This document shows, piece by piece, positions 16,887 to 26,723 of a stretch of 64,000 nt of DNA. The stretch lies in contig NZ_BMGC01000004.1 in NCBI RefSeq assembly GCF_014639795.1, positions 169,529-233,528 of the forward strand, read 5' to 3'. Positions within the stretch are counted from its first letter, which is position 1; each line of letters begins with the position of its first letter. This DNA comes from Gordonia jinhuaensis. GTDB lineage: Bacteria; Actinomycetota; Actinomycetes; Mycobacteriales; Mycobacteriaceae. The notes under the pieces were generated by a model, which saw only the letters and a list, made by a program, of their open reading frames with translations, was not told the origin of the DNA and did not search any database. The position numbers and the translations under genes were made by a program.

Positions 16887-17773
16887 GCGAGTCCCCTCAC
16901 TGTTCGGGCGGGTGCCATGGTTCCCGCGATGGCGGCAACCATGTCGAGCACCCGTCGGGTGGCGGCAACGTCATGGACGCGGAACACCCGAGCGCCCTGC
17001 GACGCTGCGAGTGCGGTGGCGGCCAGGGTTCCCTCCAACCGGGCTTCCAGGCTTACCCCTAGAGTCTCCCCCACGAAATCCTTGTTGCTCAGCGCCATCA
17101 GGACCGGCCAGCCCGTTTTAACCAAAACGTTCACCCCACGTAACAGCGCCAGTCCGTGAAAGGTGTTTTTGCCGAAGTCGTGTGTCGGATCGATCACGAT
17201 CGACGTCCTATCGATACCGGCTGCCGCGGCGTTCTCGGCCGCGGCGACCAGTTCGGCACTCACCTGCTCCACGACGTCGGTGTAGCGCACCCGATGCGGT
17301 CGGGTACGGGGTGTCACGCCGCCGGTGTGTGAGCAGACGATGCCCGCGCCGACCTCCGCCGTCACGGACACGAGGTCGGGATCGGCACCGGCCCACGTGT
17401 CGTTGACCAGGTCGGCGCCGGCCGCCACCGCCTCACGCGCCACATCCGCACGCCAGGTGTCGACGCTGATGATCAGGTCGGGGTAGCGCTGCCGGACCTG
17501 GGCGATGAACCCGACCACACGCCGCTTCTCGTCGTCGACGGTCACCACATCCCCGGGGCCTGCCTTGACCCCGCCGATGTCGACGATGTCGGCACCCTCG
17601 TCGACCACCTGCGCGACCCGATCCAGTGCCGCCTGATCGGTGAATGTCGCACCGCGGTCGAAGAAGGAATCGGGGGTGCGGTTGACGATCGCCATCACCA
17701 GGGCACGCTCGGTGGTCACCGGTCGGCCGCAGAAGACCGGCGAGGGTTGATCAGCCCCGGGGCGCTCGTGCAT
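16883..17773 (-). CDS. folP2: Dihydropteroate synthase homologue FolP2
   Basis: A 296-residue TIM-barrel protein of the DHPS family. MAIVNRTPDSFFDRGATF is the pterin loop, DIGGVKAGPGD and NDTWAGADPDL are further family motifs, and NKDFVGETLG lies in the sulfonamide-loop region. The FolP2 paralogue of mycobacteria, with which it is collinear, was reported to lack DHPS activity, so folate synthesis should not be assumed. The start at ATG 17771-17773 overlaps the end of fadD6 by 23 bp; longer starts inside fadD6 look spurious. Confidence 0.88.
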   Translation of the reverse strand: MHERPGADQPSPVFCGRPVTTERALVMAIVNRTPDSFFDRGATFTDQAALDRVAQVVDEGADIVDIGGVKAGPGDVVTVDDEKRRVVGFIAQVRQRYPDLIISVDTWRADVAREAVAAGADLVNDTWAGADPDLVSVTAEVGAGIVCSHTGGVTPRTRPHRVRYTDVVEQVSAELVAAAENAAAAGIDRTSIVIDPTHDFGKNTFHGLALLRGVNVLVKTGWPVLMALSNKDFVGETLGVSLEARLEGTLAATALAASQGARVFRVHDVAATRRVLDMVAAIAGTMAPARTVRGLA

Positions 17774-19538
17774 TCGCGACGTCTTCGACATACCCCTCAT
17801 AGAACTCCACGTAACCATCACGACGTCCCGACAGCACGTAGAGCGGGTCGTCGCCGGTCTTGGTGTAGCCCTGTTCGCGCAACTCGACCTTGCGGGTCTT
17901 GAAGGTGGAGGTCTGTTCGAGCTCGTCGACCACGCGGATGAACAGCGGAACGGCATACCCCGGAAGTGACTCGTAGAGTTCCTCGGCCAGCGTCGAGGGG
18001 TCGAACCCGCCGTCGTCGCGCACGGTCACCGCCGCCATCCCGGCCTTGCCGTCGGTGCCGGGGATCTCCACGCCGAACACCACCGACTGCTGTACCTGGT
18101 CGGATGCGTCGAGTGCCGATTCGATCTCGGTGGTCGCCACGTTCTCGCCCTTCCAGCGGAAGGTGTCGCCGAGCCGGTCGACGAAGGCGATGTGGTGGTG
18201 GCCCTGGTCGCGCACGAGGTCGCCGGAGTTGAACCAGGCGTCGCCGTCGGCGAAGGCGTCGCGGATGATCTTCCTCTCGCTCGCATCGGCGTCGGTGTAC
18301 CCGTCGAAGGGCACCTTGTCGGAGATCTCCGAGATCAGCAGCCCCGTCTTACCCCGGCCCACCGGCGTCAGCCGACCCTGCGCGTCGCGCTTGGGCTCGC
18401 CGTCCTCGGTGTAGGCGACGACCTTGTACTTGTACGGGGTGAATCCGGCGGTGCGATCGACGCTGAACACATTGATGAATGCGAGATTGAGCTCACTGGC
18501 GCCGTAGAACTCGACGATGCGCTTGACGCCGAAGCGGTGGGTGAACTCGTCCCACATGTCCGGGCGCATGCCGTTGCCCACCACCAGGCGCACCGAATGC
18601 GTGCGGTCGGTCGGCTTGGGCGGCTGGGCGAGCAGGTAGCGGCACAGCTCGCCGATGTAACAAAAGGCGGTGGCGCGGTTGAGGATCACGTCGTCCCAGA
18701 ACCGGCTCGCCGAGAACTTCTTGCCGATGGCCAGACAGGCGCCGGAGGCGAGCACCGACGAGAGGGCGACCGTGAGCGCGTTGTTGTGATAGAGCGGCAG
18801 CGGCACGTACATGGTGTCGTTGTGGTGCAGTCGCACACCCATGCCACCGATCCCCGACATGCTCATCATCCAGCGGTAATGGCTCATGATGCTGGCCTTG
18901 GGCATCCCGGTCGTGCCGGAGGTGAAGATGTAGAACGCCTTGGTTTTGGCCGGCAGCGTCGCGGTCACCGCAGGGTTGTCCTCGGTGCAGCGCGCCGAGG
19001 CCGCGTCGAGTTCGTCGAAGGTGTAGACCTTCGACGGAATGGCCTGGGCGCTCACCGTCTCGAGGGCGTCGGCCACCGTGGGATCGGCGATCATCACCTT
19101 GGCGTCGAGCACGCCGAGCGAGTGTTCGAGGACCTGATGACGCTGGTTGTAGTTGAGCATCCCCGCGACCGCGCCGATCTTCACCGCAGCGAGCATCGCG
19201 AGCACCGCCTCGGGACGGTTGGTCGACAGGATCGCCACCACGTCCCCGACCCCCACGCCCTCGCGCTGCAGCAGGGCCGCGTGGCGGTTGACCGCGCGGT
19301 TGACCTCGCCGTAGCTGTAGGACTTGCCCTCGAACCGCAGCGCGGGCCGGTCGGGATGGGCCGCGGCGTGCTTCTGGAAGATCTTGCCGATGGAGTCGGT
19401 GGCCGAGGGCCGCCGCAACAACAGACCGGCAGCGTTACCGAGCATCACCGTGGCGTCGGGACGCATGGTGACCACGCCCTTGGCCAGATCGAGCAGGCTC
19501 ACCGTCGCCGCTGCGTCTTTTCCGTCGTTTCGCCCCAC
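17751..19538 (-). CDS. fadD6: Long-chain fatty-acid--CoA ligase FadD6
   Basis: A 595-residue adenylate-forming enzyme activating very-long- and long-chain acids to acyl-CoA, of the FATP/ACSVL type. The P-loop AFYIFTSGTTGMPKASIMSH is at about residues 205-224, and EFYGASELN and WFNSGDLVRDQGHH with DRLGDTFRWKGENV are the adenylate and hinge motifs. The GTG at 19536-19538 is the start. It heads the fadD6-folP2-gpgS run, in the same order as M. tuberculosis Rv1206-Rv1208. Confidence 0.94.
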   Translation of the reverse strand: MGRNDGKDAAATVSLLDLAKGVVTMRPDATVMLGNAAGLLLRRPSATDSIGKIFQKHAAAHPDRPALRFEGKSYSYGEVNRAVNRHAALLQREGVGVGDVVAILSTNRPEAVLAMLAAVKIGAVAGMLNYNQRHQVLEHSLGVLDAKVMIADPTVADALETVSAQAIPSKVYTFDELDAASARCTEDNPAVTATLPAKTKAFYIFTSGTTGMPKASIMSHYRWMMSMSGIGGMGVRLHHNDTMYVPLPLYHNNALTVALSSVLASGACLAIGKKFSASRFWDDVILNRATAFCYIGELCRYLLAQPPKPTDRTHSVRLVVGNGMRPDMWDEFTHRFGVKRIVEFYGASELNLAFINVFSVDRTAGFTPYKYKVVAYTEDGEPKRDAQGRLTPVGRGKTGLLISEISDKVPFDGYTDADASERKIIRDAFADGDAWFNSGDLVRDQGHHHIAFVDRLGDTFRWKGENVATTEIESALDASDQVQQSVVFGVEIPGTDGKAGMAAVTVRDDGGFDPSTLAEELYESLPGYAVPLFIRVVDELEQTSTFKTRKVELREQGYTKTGDDPLYVLSGRRDGYVEFYEGYVEDVANARAPRG

Positions 19539-19653
19539 CTACAGTCCCCCACGTTCAGCGTCGTTGCTTGTCCTGGACAGTTCGCCGGGTTGACCGGCGC
19601 CCGGGACGGCCAGGCCGCCCGCGACGTCGGGCGTATCCCGAGTGTGGCCCAGA

Positions 19654-20190
19654 TTACCCTTTCTCGGCTCGATCGACTGCACTACCTACCGACGAGTAAG
19701 TTTCCAGCGCCGCCAGCGACTCGGTGCGCACGAAACCGCTGGGGACCAGCGATCGGAGCCAGTCGCTCAGCGGCGTGAAGAATCCGTCGGGGTCGAGCAG
19801 CATCACCGGCTTGTCGTGCATGCCGAGGTAGCGCCCCGTCCACGTCTCGAACAGCTCCTCGAGGGTGCCGATGCCACCGGGCAGCGCGATGAAGGCGTCG
19901 GCGCGCTCGTCCATGATCTTCTTGCGTTCACGCATGGTGTCGGTGACCACCAGCTCGTCGGCGTCGACGTCGGCCATCTCGCGGTGTACGAGGGCCTTGG
20001 GGATCACGCCGATGGTGTGCCCGCCCGCGGCGCGGGTTGCGCGGGCCACCGCCCCCATCGACGACACATTGCCCCCGCCGGAGACGAGGGTGTGTCCGCG
20101 GGAGCCGATCTCGGTGCCGAGTTCGGTGGCGAGCTCGAGGTGATGCCGGGGCACCGGACCCGAGGCGCAGTACACGCAGATGGCGGTCAC
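19654..20190 (-). CDS. LOG family protein (lysine-decarboxylase-like fold), Rv1205-like
   Basis: A 178-residue protein of the LONELY GUY family. In M. tuberculosis the homologue Rv1205 is a phosphoribohydrolase that releases cytokinins from their nucleotides. The hallmark motifs are present: SGGGNVSSMGAVARATRAAG and PGGIGTLEELFETWT. It overlaps the upstream LOG paralogue (ATGA). It begins TAICVYCASG, without a signal sequence. The natural substrate here is not known. Confidence 0.9.
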   Translation of the reverse strand: MTAICVYCASGPVPRHHLELATELGTEIGSRGHTLVSGGGNVSSMGAVARATRAAGGHTIGVIPKALVHREMADVDADELVVTDTMRERKKIMDERADAFIALPGGIGTLEELFETWTGRYLGMHDKPVMLLDPDGFFTPLSDWLRSLVPSGFVRTESLAALETYSSVGSAVDRAEKG

Positions 20191-21068
20191 AGCGCCACGG
20201 GTCCGTGTGCGGTGATGATCTCGACCATCTCCTCCACCGAGTCGGTGACGCTGATGAGGTCGAGGTCACTCGGCGCGATCTTGCCGGTGCCCACCAACCG
20301 GTCGCGCATCCAGTCCAGCAGTCCCGACCAGTAGTCGACACCCATCAGCACGATCGGGAACCGGGTGATCTTGCGGGTCTGCACCAGCGTCAGGCATTCG
20401 AAGAGTTCATCGAGTGATCCGAATCCGCCTGGTAGACAAACGAAGGCCTGCGAGTACTTGACGAACATCGTCTTGCGGACGAAGAAGTAGCGGAAGTTGA
20501 TCCCGAGGGTCACCCACTCGTTGAGGGTCTGCTCGAACGGCAGCTCGATACCCAGCCCGATCGACACCCCGCCGGCCTCGCAGGCGCCTCGGTTGGCGGC
20601 CTCCATCAGTCCGGGTCCGCCGCCGGTGATGACGGCGCGACCGATACCCGCGAGCGCCGCGCCGACGCGGACACCGAGGTCGTATTCGGCGCTGTCGACG
20701 TCGGTGCGGGCCGATCCGAACACGGTGACCGCATGTGAGACATCGGTCAGTGCGTCGAATCCGGCGACGAACTCCGACTGGATGCGCAGCACCCGCCACG
20801 GGTCGCGGGCGCGCCGGTTGGCCTTGCGTTCGGCGTCGCTGAGATCGGTCGCGTCGAGGAACCGACGGTCGGTGGTCAGCTCGGCGGAGGCGTCTGCGTC
20901 ACCGCGCAGTCGGGTCGCTCCGACGTAGCGGACCGACTCGCTCCCAGATCCGTTCTGCCCGGATCCGGTCTGCCCAGACCCGCGCGACCCCGCAGGGCTC
21001 TGGCCACCGGACTCGGCGGCCGGATCGATCGGGTCGGGCCCGTCGGGCCCAGGTGGTGTGGAGGACAT
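20187..21068 (-). CDS. LOG family (TIGR00730) protein, long form
   Basis: A 293-residue LOG paralogue with a Gly/Ser-rich tail-like N-terminus of about 50 residues and a conserved lead-in (DATDLSDAERKANRRARDPW) before the Rossmann-type domain. Motifs are ITGGGPGLMEAANRGACEAG and PGGFGSLDELFECLTLVQT. The ATG is preceded by TAGCGT at 7 nt and no Shine-Dalgarno, so the two-gene LOG transcript may be leaderless. Likely a nucleotide phosphoribohydrolase; the exact reaction is unproven. Confidence 0.88.
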   Translation of the reverse strand: MSSTPPGPDGPDPIDPAAESGGQSPAGSRGSGQTGSGQNGSGSESVRYVGATRLRGDADASAELTTDRRFLDATDLSDAERKANRRARDPWRVLRIQSEFVAGFDALTDVSHAVTVFGSARTDVDSAEYDLGVRVGAALAGIGRAVITGGGPGLMEAANRGACEAGGVSIGLGIELPFEQTLNEWVTLGINFRYFFVRKTMFVKYSQAFVCLPGGFGSLDELFECLTLVQTRKITRFPIVLMGVDYWSGLLDWMRDRLVGTGKIAPSDLDLISVTDSVEEMVEIITAHGPVAL

Positions 21069-21125
21069 GATCGAAACGCTAGCAATCCCCCGGCACCGAC
21101 GACCCGCACGCGTCCACGAGCCGCC

Positions 21126-22247
21126 TCACACCTCCACCGACAGGTAACGACGCAACAGATCGGCGACCTCGCGGATCTGGGCCGACTCGACGCGCTCGTC
21201 GCGTTTGTGCGCCAGGTTCGGGTCGCCGGGGCCGAGGTTGACCGCGGGCACACCGCGTGCGGCGAACCTCGACACATCGGTCCAGCCGTATTTCGCGCGG
21301 AAACGCCCGTCGGCGGCGGCGACCAGTTCTGCCGCGGCCGGGTGCGCCAGGCCGGGTAATGCGCCGGGTGCGGCATCGGTGCGCGTGAAGGTCACCTCGC
21401 CGGCGTCGATGAACGGTGCGAACAGCTCACGCACATGCGCGGTCGCCGCGTCGACATCACGGTCGGGGGCGAACCGGAAGTTGACGTCGACGAAGGCCTC
21501 GTCGGGGACCACATTGCCGGCCACCCCACCGTCGATGCGCACCGCCGACAGACCCTCGCGGTATTCGCAACCATCGATCACCACGCGCCGCGGCGAATAG
21601 TCGGCCAGCACCGACAGCGGTCCGGCGAGCTTGTGGATCGCGTTGTCGCCCAGCCATGATCGGGCCGAGTGTGCCCGGACCCCCGACGCGGTCAACCGGA
21701 CCCGCAAAGTGCCCTGACAGCCCGCCTCGATGATCCCTCCGGTCGGCTCGCCGAGGATCGCGACATCGGCGGTGAGCCAGTCGGGCATCTCCTCGGCGAG
21801 GATGCCCAGACCGTTGTAGCGCGCCTCGATCTCCTCACAGTCGTAGAAGATGAGGGTCAGGTCGTGCGCGAGGTCGGTGTCGGAGATGTCGGGGTAGGTC
21901 ATCGTCGCGGCCAGATGCAGGAACACCGCGTCACCGGACTTCATGTCGACGGTGCCGCAGCCGTGGATGATCTCGTCGTCGCCGGCGCCCTCACGCCGAC
22001 ACGGCACATTGTCGGCGATCGGCACGGTGTCGAGATGGCCGGCGAGGATGACTCGCGAGTCGCGTCCGAGCTGGGTCCTCGCCAGAACGCGATTACCGGT
22101 GCGCACGATCTCGAATCCGTCGGTCTGGTTGCGCAGCGCCGTCTCCACCGCGTCGGCGATGGCGGTCTCGTCACGCGAGACGCTGGCGATGTCGACGAGC
22201 GCGGCGGTGAGGTCGGCGGGATCGGATCGCAGATCGAGGTCGGTCAC
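21126..22247 (-). CDS. dapE: Succinyl-diaminopimelate desuccinylase
   Basis: A 373-residue M20-family di-zinc amidase removing succinate from N-succinyl-LL-DAP in lysine and peptidoglycan synthesis. Metal-binding motifs are [27 protein letters not shown] and [13 protein letters not shown]. The start GTG has TACCCT 6 nt upstream and no Shine-Dalgarno; that hexamer lies inside the 15-bp repeat array of the preceding gene end. dapD and dapC are within 4 kb, as in mycobacteria. Confidence 0.95.
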   Translation of the reverse strand: MTDLDLRSDPADLTAALVDIASVSRDETAIADAVETALRNQTDGFEIVRTGNRVLARTQLGRDSRVILAGHLDTVPIADNVPCRREGAGDDEIIHGCGTVDMKSGDAVFLHLAATMTYPDISDTDLAHDLTLIFYDCEEIEARYNGLGILAEEMPDWLTADVAILGEPTGGIIEAGCQGTLRVRLTASGVRAHSARSWLGDNAIHKLAGPLSVLADYSPRRVVIDGCEYREGLSAVRIDGGVAGNVVPDEAFVDVNFRFAPDRDVDAATAHVRELFAPFIDAGEVTFTRTDAAPGALPGLAHPAAAELVAAADGRFRAKYGWTDVSRFAARGVPAVNLGPGDPNLAHKRDERVESAQIREVADLLRRYLSVEV

Positions 22248-22253
22248 CCCCTG

Positions 22254-22298
22254 AGGGTATTACCGCCGCGACTACTACCGCCGAGACCATTACCGCCG
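22254..22298. repeat. 15-bp repeat array over the stop codon of the beta-propeller gene
   Basis: Read on the minus strand: CGGCGGTAATGGTCT, CGGCGGTAGTAGTCG, CGGCGGTAATACCCT. The stop TAA of the secreted beta-propeller gene is in the first unit, and equivalent TAG and TAA triplets recur in the next two. The last unit supplies the putative -10 hexamer of dapE. Confidence 0.88.
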
Positions 22299-23342
22299 CG
22301 CGTCTCGGCCGCCGGGGATCTCGTAGACCGCACCATCGAATCCGGCGCGGTAGAGCCGCCCGGCGGCGAAACCGGAGTCTCCACGTCCGTAGGTCACCAC
22401 ACTCGACAGCGGCAGCCCGGTCGCCAGCGCGCAGAACTGCCCGGGGCCGTCGACGCGCAGGATCTCCCCACTGACGTCGGTCGGCACGATCGGACGGTCA
22501 TGGGAGTCGAGGGTCAGTCCGTCGGCGGCGGCGAGCACCCCGACACCGCGGAACGACACGATCTTCTGTTGCACGAGCGGATTCGCGGTGGAGATCCGGC
22601 TGACACCGGGATCGGCGAAGGTCCGTGAGACGTAGAGCCAGTCGTCGTCGGAGGTGAGGGCGGCACCGTTGGCGCTGGGGATCGACGCCCACGACGGATT
22701 GACCGCGCCGGTCGGCGAGATCTTACCCACCAGCGACCCGAAGTCGTTGGTGGCGTAGACATCTCCGGATCGGGCCACCGCCAGCCCATCGGCGGCCGAC
22801 AGACCCGACACCCACGGTGTGAGGCGACCGGTCGCCGGGTCGAAGCGGGCGATTCCGGCTGCGCGCACGGTGTCGCCGACGAACACGCGCGGGTCGGCGC
22901 CGTAGCCGACCAGCAACTGACCGTCCTTGGCCCAGGCCAACGCACCACCGCCCCCGGAGGGCACCGTGGCCACCGCGATCGCCGGTGCTCCGGGGCGATC
23001 GAACCGGAAGAGCCGGCCCGACACCAGATCGGTGACGTAGAGCCGACCGGACGGATCGGCGACAGCTCCTTCGAGGATCGCGCCCGGCACCCGCCCGACG
23101 AGAACCGGGGCCTGTCCGGCACCGGCGCACACTCGCGCCGTGGCCGATCCCGGCGCAGCCGAGGCACTGGGGGCCAGGGTGATAGCCGCCGAGCCCAGGA
23201 CCACACAGACCAAGGGTGCGAACAGGCGACGACAGCGACCGGTGACATGACGGCGGCTTATGACACGACGGGGCCCAGTGACACGACTGCGACTCGAGGG
23301 CACATGCCGTGACGGGTGATACTGTGAGCGCAGGGTGATCAT
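22290..23342 (-). CDS. Secreted beta-propeller protein (SMP-30/gluconolactonase-like)
   Basis: A 350-residue exported protein. An Arg-rich N-terminus leads into a hydrophobic signal segment (LFAPLVCVVLGSAAITLAPS) and an ASA-A cleavage site near residue 62. The mature part has repeated blades such as GAVADPSGRLYVTDLVSGRL and GLAVARSGDVYATNDFGSLV, typical of six-bladed SMP-30/NHL propellers. No catalytic residues can be assigned with confidence. The n-region is long, so a GTG start further in is possible. Confidence 0.75.
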   Translation of the reverse strand: MITLRSQYHPSRHVPSSRSRVTGPRRVISRRHVTGRCRRLFAPLVCVVLGSAAITLAPSASAAPGSATARVCAGAGQAPVLVGRVPGAILEGAVADPSGRLYVTDLVSGRLFRFDRPGAPAIAVATVPSGGGGALAWAKDGQLLVGYGADPRVFVGDTVRAAGIARFDPATGRLTPWVSGLSAADGLAVARSGDVYATNDFGSLVGKISPTGAVNPSWASIPSANGAALTSDDDWLYVSRTFADPGVSRISTANPLVQQKIVSFRGVGVLAAADGLTLDSHDRPIVPTDVSGEILRVDGPGQFCALATGLPLSSVVTYGRGDSGFAAGRLYRAGFDGAVYEIPGGRDARR

Positions 23343-23407
23343 GGCTGCTCGACTTTTCCGTGTCCGGCTACCGCCGGGAATGATGCACGCACCGAGTGGT
23401 CTTCAGT

Positions 23408-23441
23408 CCGCCACGCTTGTGGTCCCGCCACGCTTCTGGTC
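23408..23441. repeat. 17-bp tandem duplication upstream of a VOC gene
   Basis: CCGCCACGCTTGTGGTC is followed by CCGCCACGCTTCTGGTC and a partial third CCGC. It lies in the 200-bp divergent gap between the beta-propeller gene and the VOC gene. Confidence 0.88.
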
Positions 23442-23543
23442 CCGCAGCGCCCGAGTCTAACGACCTCACCAAACCGATCGGCCCGAATGCGTGAATGTCC
23501 GAATGCGCACCACCACACGGGCTCGACGTCCTAGCGTGGCCCC

Positions 23544-23960
23544 ATGACCGCACTTCCCCGTCTCGACGGCTCGTCGATCGTGGTGTCCGACATGGCCGCG
23601 TCACTGGCGTTCTACCGCGCCTGCGGTCTGGCGATCCCCGACGACGTCGACGATCACCCGCATGTCGACGTGCCCGTCGCCGACGGTTTCCGGCTGATGT
23701 TCGACACCATCGACACGGTCCGCAGTTTCGACCCTGGCTGGTCGGCGCCGGCGGGCGGTCACCGGTTCACCCTCGCCTTCGCCTGCGACACACCCGCCGA
23801 CGTCGATGCCGCCCACGCCCGGCTGATCGCGCTGGGATACCGCAGCCATCACGAACCGTTCGACGCGTTCTGGGGTCAGCACTATGCGGCCGTACTCGAT
23901 CCCGACGGTGCCCCCGTCGACTTCTACGCACCGCTCCTGCCGACCCCGGGCGGCCGGTAA
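23544..23960 (+). CDS. VOC family (glyoxalase/bleomycin-resistance fold) protein
   Basis: A 138-residue single VOC module. It begins [20 protein letters not shown] and ends with [18 protein letters not shown], the beta-strand pattern of glyoxalase I-like proteins. The function within the superfamily (lyase, dioxygenase or drug binder) cannot be assigned. The ATG has TAGCGT 6 nt upstream and no Shine-Dalgarno. It ends 11 bp before dapD, so both may share a transcript. Confidence 0.83.
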   Translation: MTALPRLDGSSIVVSDMAASLAFYRACGLAIPDDVDDHPHVDVPVADGFRLMFDTIDTVRSFDPGWSAPAGGHRFTLAFACDTPADVDAAHARLIALGYRSHHEPFDAFWGQHYAAVLDPDGAPVDFYAPLLPTPGGR

Positions 23961-23971
23961 ACTTCGACGGC

Positions 23972-24934
23972 GTGACTGACGTAGCGACCTCGGGCGCATC
24001 CGCCATCGGACTGGCCACCATCACCACCAAGGGACAGGTACTCGACACCTGGTATCCCGCACCGGAATTGGTGGTCCGCAATGACAACGCCGGGACTACC
24101 GTCCTGGAAGGGGACGACATTCCCGCCGAACTGCGCGAGTCGGTCGGCACCGACGCCGACCGCGACGTGAACGTCGTAGTCGTGCGCACCGTGATCGGCG
24201 ACCTGTCGAGCCCGCCGATCGACACCCACGACGTGTACCTGCGTCTGCATCTGCTCTCGCATCGGTTGATCAAGCCACATGACCTCAACCTCGACGGCGT
24301 GTTCGGCCTGCTCGCCAACGTCGCCTGGACCAACTTCGGCCCGTGTCAGATCGAGGGATTCGAGACGGTGCGCGCCCGGCTGCGCCGTCGCGGCACGGTC
24401 ACCGTCTACGGCGTGGACAAGTTCCCGCGGATGGTCGACTACGTGGTCCCCTCGGGTGTGCGCATCGGTGACGCCGACCGGGTGCGCCTGGGCGCGCACC
24501 TCGCCGACGGGACCACCGTCATGCACGAGGGATTCGTGAACTTCAACGCCGGCACACTCGGCCAGTCGATGATCGAGGGCCGCGTGTCCGCAGGCGTCGT
24601 CGTCGGCGACGGTTCGGATGTCGGCGGCGGCGCGTCGATCATGGGCACGCTCTCGGGCGGCGGCAAGGAGACGATCTCGCTGGGCAAGCGATGCCTGCTG
24701 GGCGCCAACTCCGGATGCGGCATCTCACTCGGCGACGACTGCATCATCGAGGCGGGCCTCTACATCACGGCGGGCACCAAGGTGAAGATGCCCGACGGCT
24801 CGACGGTCAAGGCGCTCGATCTCTCGGGCACCTCGAGCATGCTGTTCCGGCGCAACTCGACCAACGGAGCGGTGGAAGTGGTGCAGCGCAAGACGGTCGG
24901 CGTCGAACTCAACGACCAGTTGCACGCCAACTGA
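23972..24934 (+). CDS. dapD: Tetrahydrodipicolinate N-succinyltransferase
   Basis: A 320-residue actinobacterial-type DapD, succinylating tetrahydrodipicolinate in lysine and DAP synthesis. [40 protein letters not shown] and the hexapeptide left-handed beta-helix ([32 protein letters not shown]) are diagnostic. I took GTG 23972, which matches the mycobacterial N-terminus ([13 protein letters not shown]). It lacks a Shine-Dalgarno and sits close behind the VOC gene. Its stop is inside a 17-bp duplication. Confidence 0.95.
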   Translation: MTDVATSGASAIGLATITTKGQVLDTWYPAPELVVRNDNAGTTVLEGDDIPAELRESVGTDADRDVNVVVVRTVIGDLSSPPIDTHDVYLRLHLLSHRLIKPHDLNLDGVFGLLANVAWTNFGPCQIEGFETVRARLRRRGTVTVYGVDKFPRMVDYVVPSGVRIGDADRVRLGAHLADGTTVMHEGFVNFNAGTLGQSMIEGRVSAGVVVGDGSDVGGGASIMGTLSGGGKETISLGKRCLLGANSGCGISLGDDCIIEAGLYITAGTKVKMPDGSTVKALDLSGTSSMLFRRNSTNGAVEVVQRKTVGVELNDQLHAN

Positions 24935-24960
24935 CCTTCGGGCCCAACTGACCTTCGGGC
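24928..24960. repeat. 17-bp tandem duplication over the dapD stop codon
   Basis: CAACTGACCTTCGGGCC is followed by CAACTGACCTTCGGGC. The first copy contains the dapD TGA stop. Confidence 0.93.
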
Positions 24961-24964
24961 ACTG

Positions 24965-25004
24965 CCCCGGGCCCGCCCGCGCGACGCCGGTTGCGGGTCC
25001 GGGG
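24965..25004. terminator. Convergent terminator hairpin between dapD and dapC
   Basis: CCCCGGGCCCGC and GCGGGTCCGGGG form a 12-bp stem with one G-U wobble and a 16-nt loop, filling the convergent gap and ending 1 bp before the dapC stop. There is no U-tract. Confidence 0.65.
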
Positions 25005-25005
25005 A

Positions 25006-26112
25006 TCAGGCCAGGCGTGCGGCCGCGGCCGCGATCCGCTCGTCGGTGGCGGTGAGCGCGAACCGCACGTGTTCCACCCCGAGCGGTCCGTAGAAGTCGC
25101 CCGGCGCCACCAGGATTCCCTTGTCCGACAACCAGTCCACGGTCGCGCGGCAGTTCTCGCCGCGGGTGGCCCACAGGTAGAGGCCCGCCTCGGAGTGGTC
25201 GATCGTGAACCCGGCGTGGGTCAGTGCGGTGCGCAGCACCACTCGCCGGGCCCGGTAACGCTCGCGTTGGGCCTCGACATGGGTGTCGTCGTCGAGTGCG
25301 GCGACCATCGCTCCCTGAACCGGGTACGGCACGATGAGCCCCGCATGTTTGCGGACCTCGAGCAGTTCACCGATCAGCGCCGGATCACCGGCCAGGAATC
25401 CCGCACGGTAGGACGCAAGATTGGACACCTTCGACAGTGAGTGCACGGCGATCAGGCCGGTCAGATCTCCGTCGTTGACCCGAGGGTCGAGGATCGAATA
25501 CGCCTCGCCCTCCCACGTCAGACCGAGGTAGCACTCGTCGGAGATCACGATGACCCCGCGCTCGCGGGCCCATCCCACCACCTTGCGCAGGTGGTCGATG
25601 CCCAGTACGCGGCCGGTGGGGTTGCCGGGTGAGTTGAGGAACATGATGCCCGGCGTCTGCGGGCCCAGCGCGACCAGCGAATCGGCGCGGATCACCTTCG
25701 CGCCGCCGAGCAGCGCGCTGACCTCGTAGGTGGGATAAGCCACCTCGGGGATCACCACCAGATCGCCGGAACCGAACCCCAGGAACGAGGTGATCGACGC
25801 AATCGCCTCCTTGGTGCCGATCACCGGCAGCACGGAGTCGAGCCCCAGCTCGACCGTGCCGTATCGCCTGCTCAGGGCCGCCGACGCCGCACGCCTCAGC
25901 TCGGGGGTCCCGATGGTCGCCGGGTAACCGGGGAACTCCGACGAGGCGTCGAGAGCGGCCCGGATGACGCCGTCGACGGGATCGACAGGAGTACCTACCG
26001 ACAGGTCGACGATGCCACCCGGATGCGCTGCGGCGCGGGTCTTCGCCTGCGCCAGCGAATCCCACGGGAAGTCGGGCAGCCGCGACCCGAGAGGTGTTCG
26101 AGACGAGTTCAC
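25006..26112 (-). CDS. dapC: Succinyldiaminopimelate transaminase
   Basis: A 368-residue PLP-dependent class I/II aminotransferase, matching Rv1178 (DapC). The Schiff-base lysine is in HSLSKVSNLASYRAGF, and NSPGNPTGRVL and VIVISDECYLGLTW bind the cofactor. The GTG at 26110-26112 overlaps the fdxC stop (GTGA), giving coupled translation, the same fdxC-dapC order as in mycobacteria. With dapD and dapE nearby, three succinyl-branch lysine genes are within 5 kb. Confidence 0.93.
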   Translation of the reverse strand: MNSSRTPLGSRLPDFPWDSLAQAKTRAAAHPGGIVDLSVGTPVDPVDGVIRAALDASSEFPGYPATIGTPELRRAASAALSRRYGTVELGLDSVLPVIGTKEAIASITSFLGFGSGDLVVIPEVAYPTYEVSALLGGAKVIRADSLVALGPQTPGIMFLNSPGNPTGRVLGIDHLRKVVGWARERGVIVISDECYLGLTWEGEAYSILDPRVNDGDLTGLIAVHSLSKVSNLASYRAGFLAGDPALIGELLEVRKHAGLIVPYPVQGAMVAALDDDTHVEAQRERYRARRVVLRTALTHAGFTIDHSEAGLYLWATRGENCRATVDWLSDKGILVAPGDFYGPLGVEHVRFALTATDERIAAAAARLA

Positions 26113-26438
26113 TCGCCCTCGTTCATCGGGGGCAGCCCCTTGATGAACGCGGGGTCCGAATCGGTCTTGCCCACCTTGCTCGCACCGCCGGGCGACCCGA
26201 GGTCGTCGAAGAAGTCGGCGTTGGCGTTGACGTAGGGTTCCCATTCGTCGGGGACGTCGTCTTCGTAGAAGATCGCCTCCACGGGGCACACCGGCTCGCA
26301 GGCGCCGCAGTCCACGCATTCGTCGGGCTGGATGTAGAGCATGCGTCCGCCCTCATAGATGCAATCGACCGGGCACTCCTCCACACACGCCTTGTCCAGG
26401 ACGTCGACACACGGCTCGGCGATGATGTACGTCAACAC
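26109..26438 (-). CDS. fdxC: 7Fe ferredoxin FdxC
   Basis: A 109-residue ferredoxin. The first cysteine region CVDVLDKACVEECPVDCIYE and the second CVDCGACEPVCPVEA give a [3Fe-4S][4Fe-4S] pattern. The C-terminal half is the acidic tail of the mycobacterial FdxC type. The GTG at 26438 has AAGGAGAG just upstream. It probably serves electron transfer to cytochrome P450s or other reductases; the partner is not in the window. Confidence 0.95.
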   Translation of the reverse strand: MLTYIIAEPCVDVLDKACVEECPVDCIYEGGRMLYIQPDECVDCGACEPVCPVEAIFYEDDVPDEWEPYVNANADFFDDLGSPGGASKVGKTDSDPAFIKGLPPMNEGE

Positions 26439-26669
26439 ACTCTCCTTAACTGATCACGCGTGGGCTGCACGCGCTCACCAGCAGGCGTCCACCGGTGGAT
26501 GCCTGCTTCGCTCGATTCCAGTATCCGGCTCCGCAAACTCCAGTCAAAGCGGGGGTGCGATTATCACGCGGTCGCTGCGCGCCCGGCATCGCGTCTTGCG
26601 ATCAGCATGGGCGCAACCGTGGCCACCTCACGCACCGAGGCGCATCCTCGAAACGTGCGCACATTCGGG

Positions 26670-26717
26670 ATGTCGAAGCTCTCGTGTCGCAGGTGTGTTC
26701 TGTCCGCCTGCCGATGA
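26670..26717 (+). CDS. Cysteine-rich leader peptide, candidate cysteine-responsive attenuator
   Basis: A 16-codon reading frame encodes MSKLSCRRCVLSACR, with three cysteines in the last ten residues. It ends 103 bp before the cysteine dioxygenase gene. Polycysteine leader peptides are known in mycobacteria as cysteine-responsive attenuators of sulfur operons, including cysteine-handling genes. The peptide, its position and the downstream gene function agree. No clear Shine-Dalgarno or TAnnnT hexamer precedes its ATG, so how it is translated is not shown. Confidence 0.6.
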   Translation: MSKLSCRRCVLSACR

Positions 26718-26723
26718 CAACCA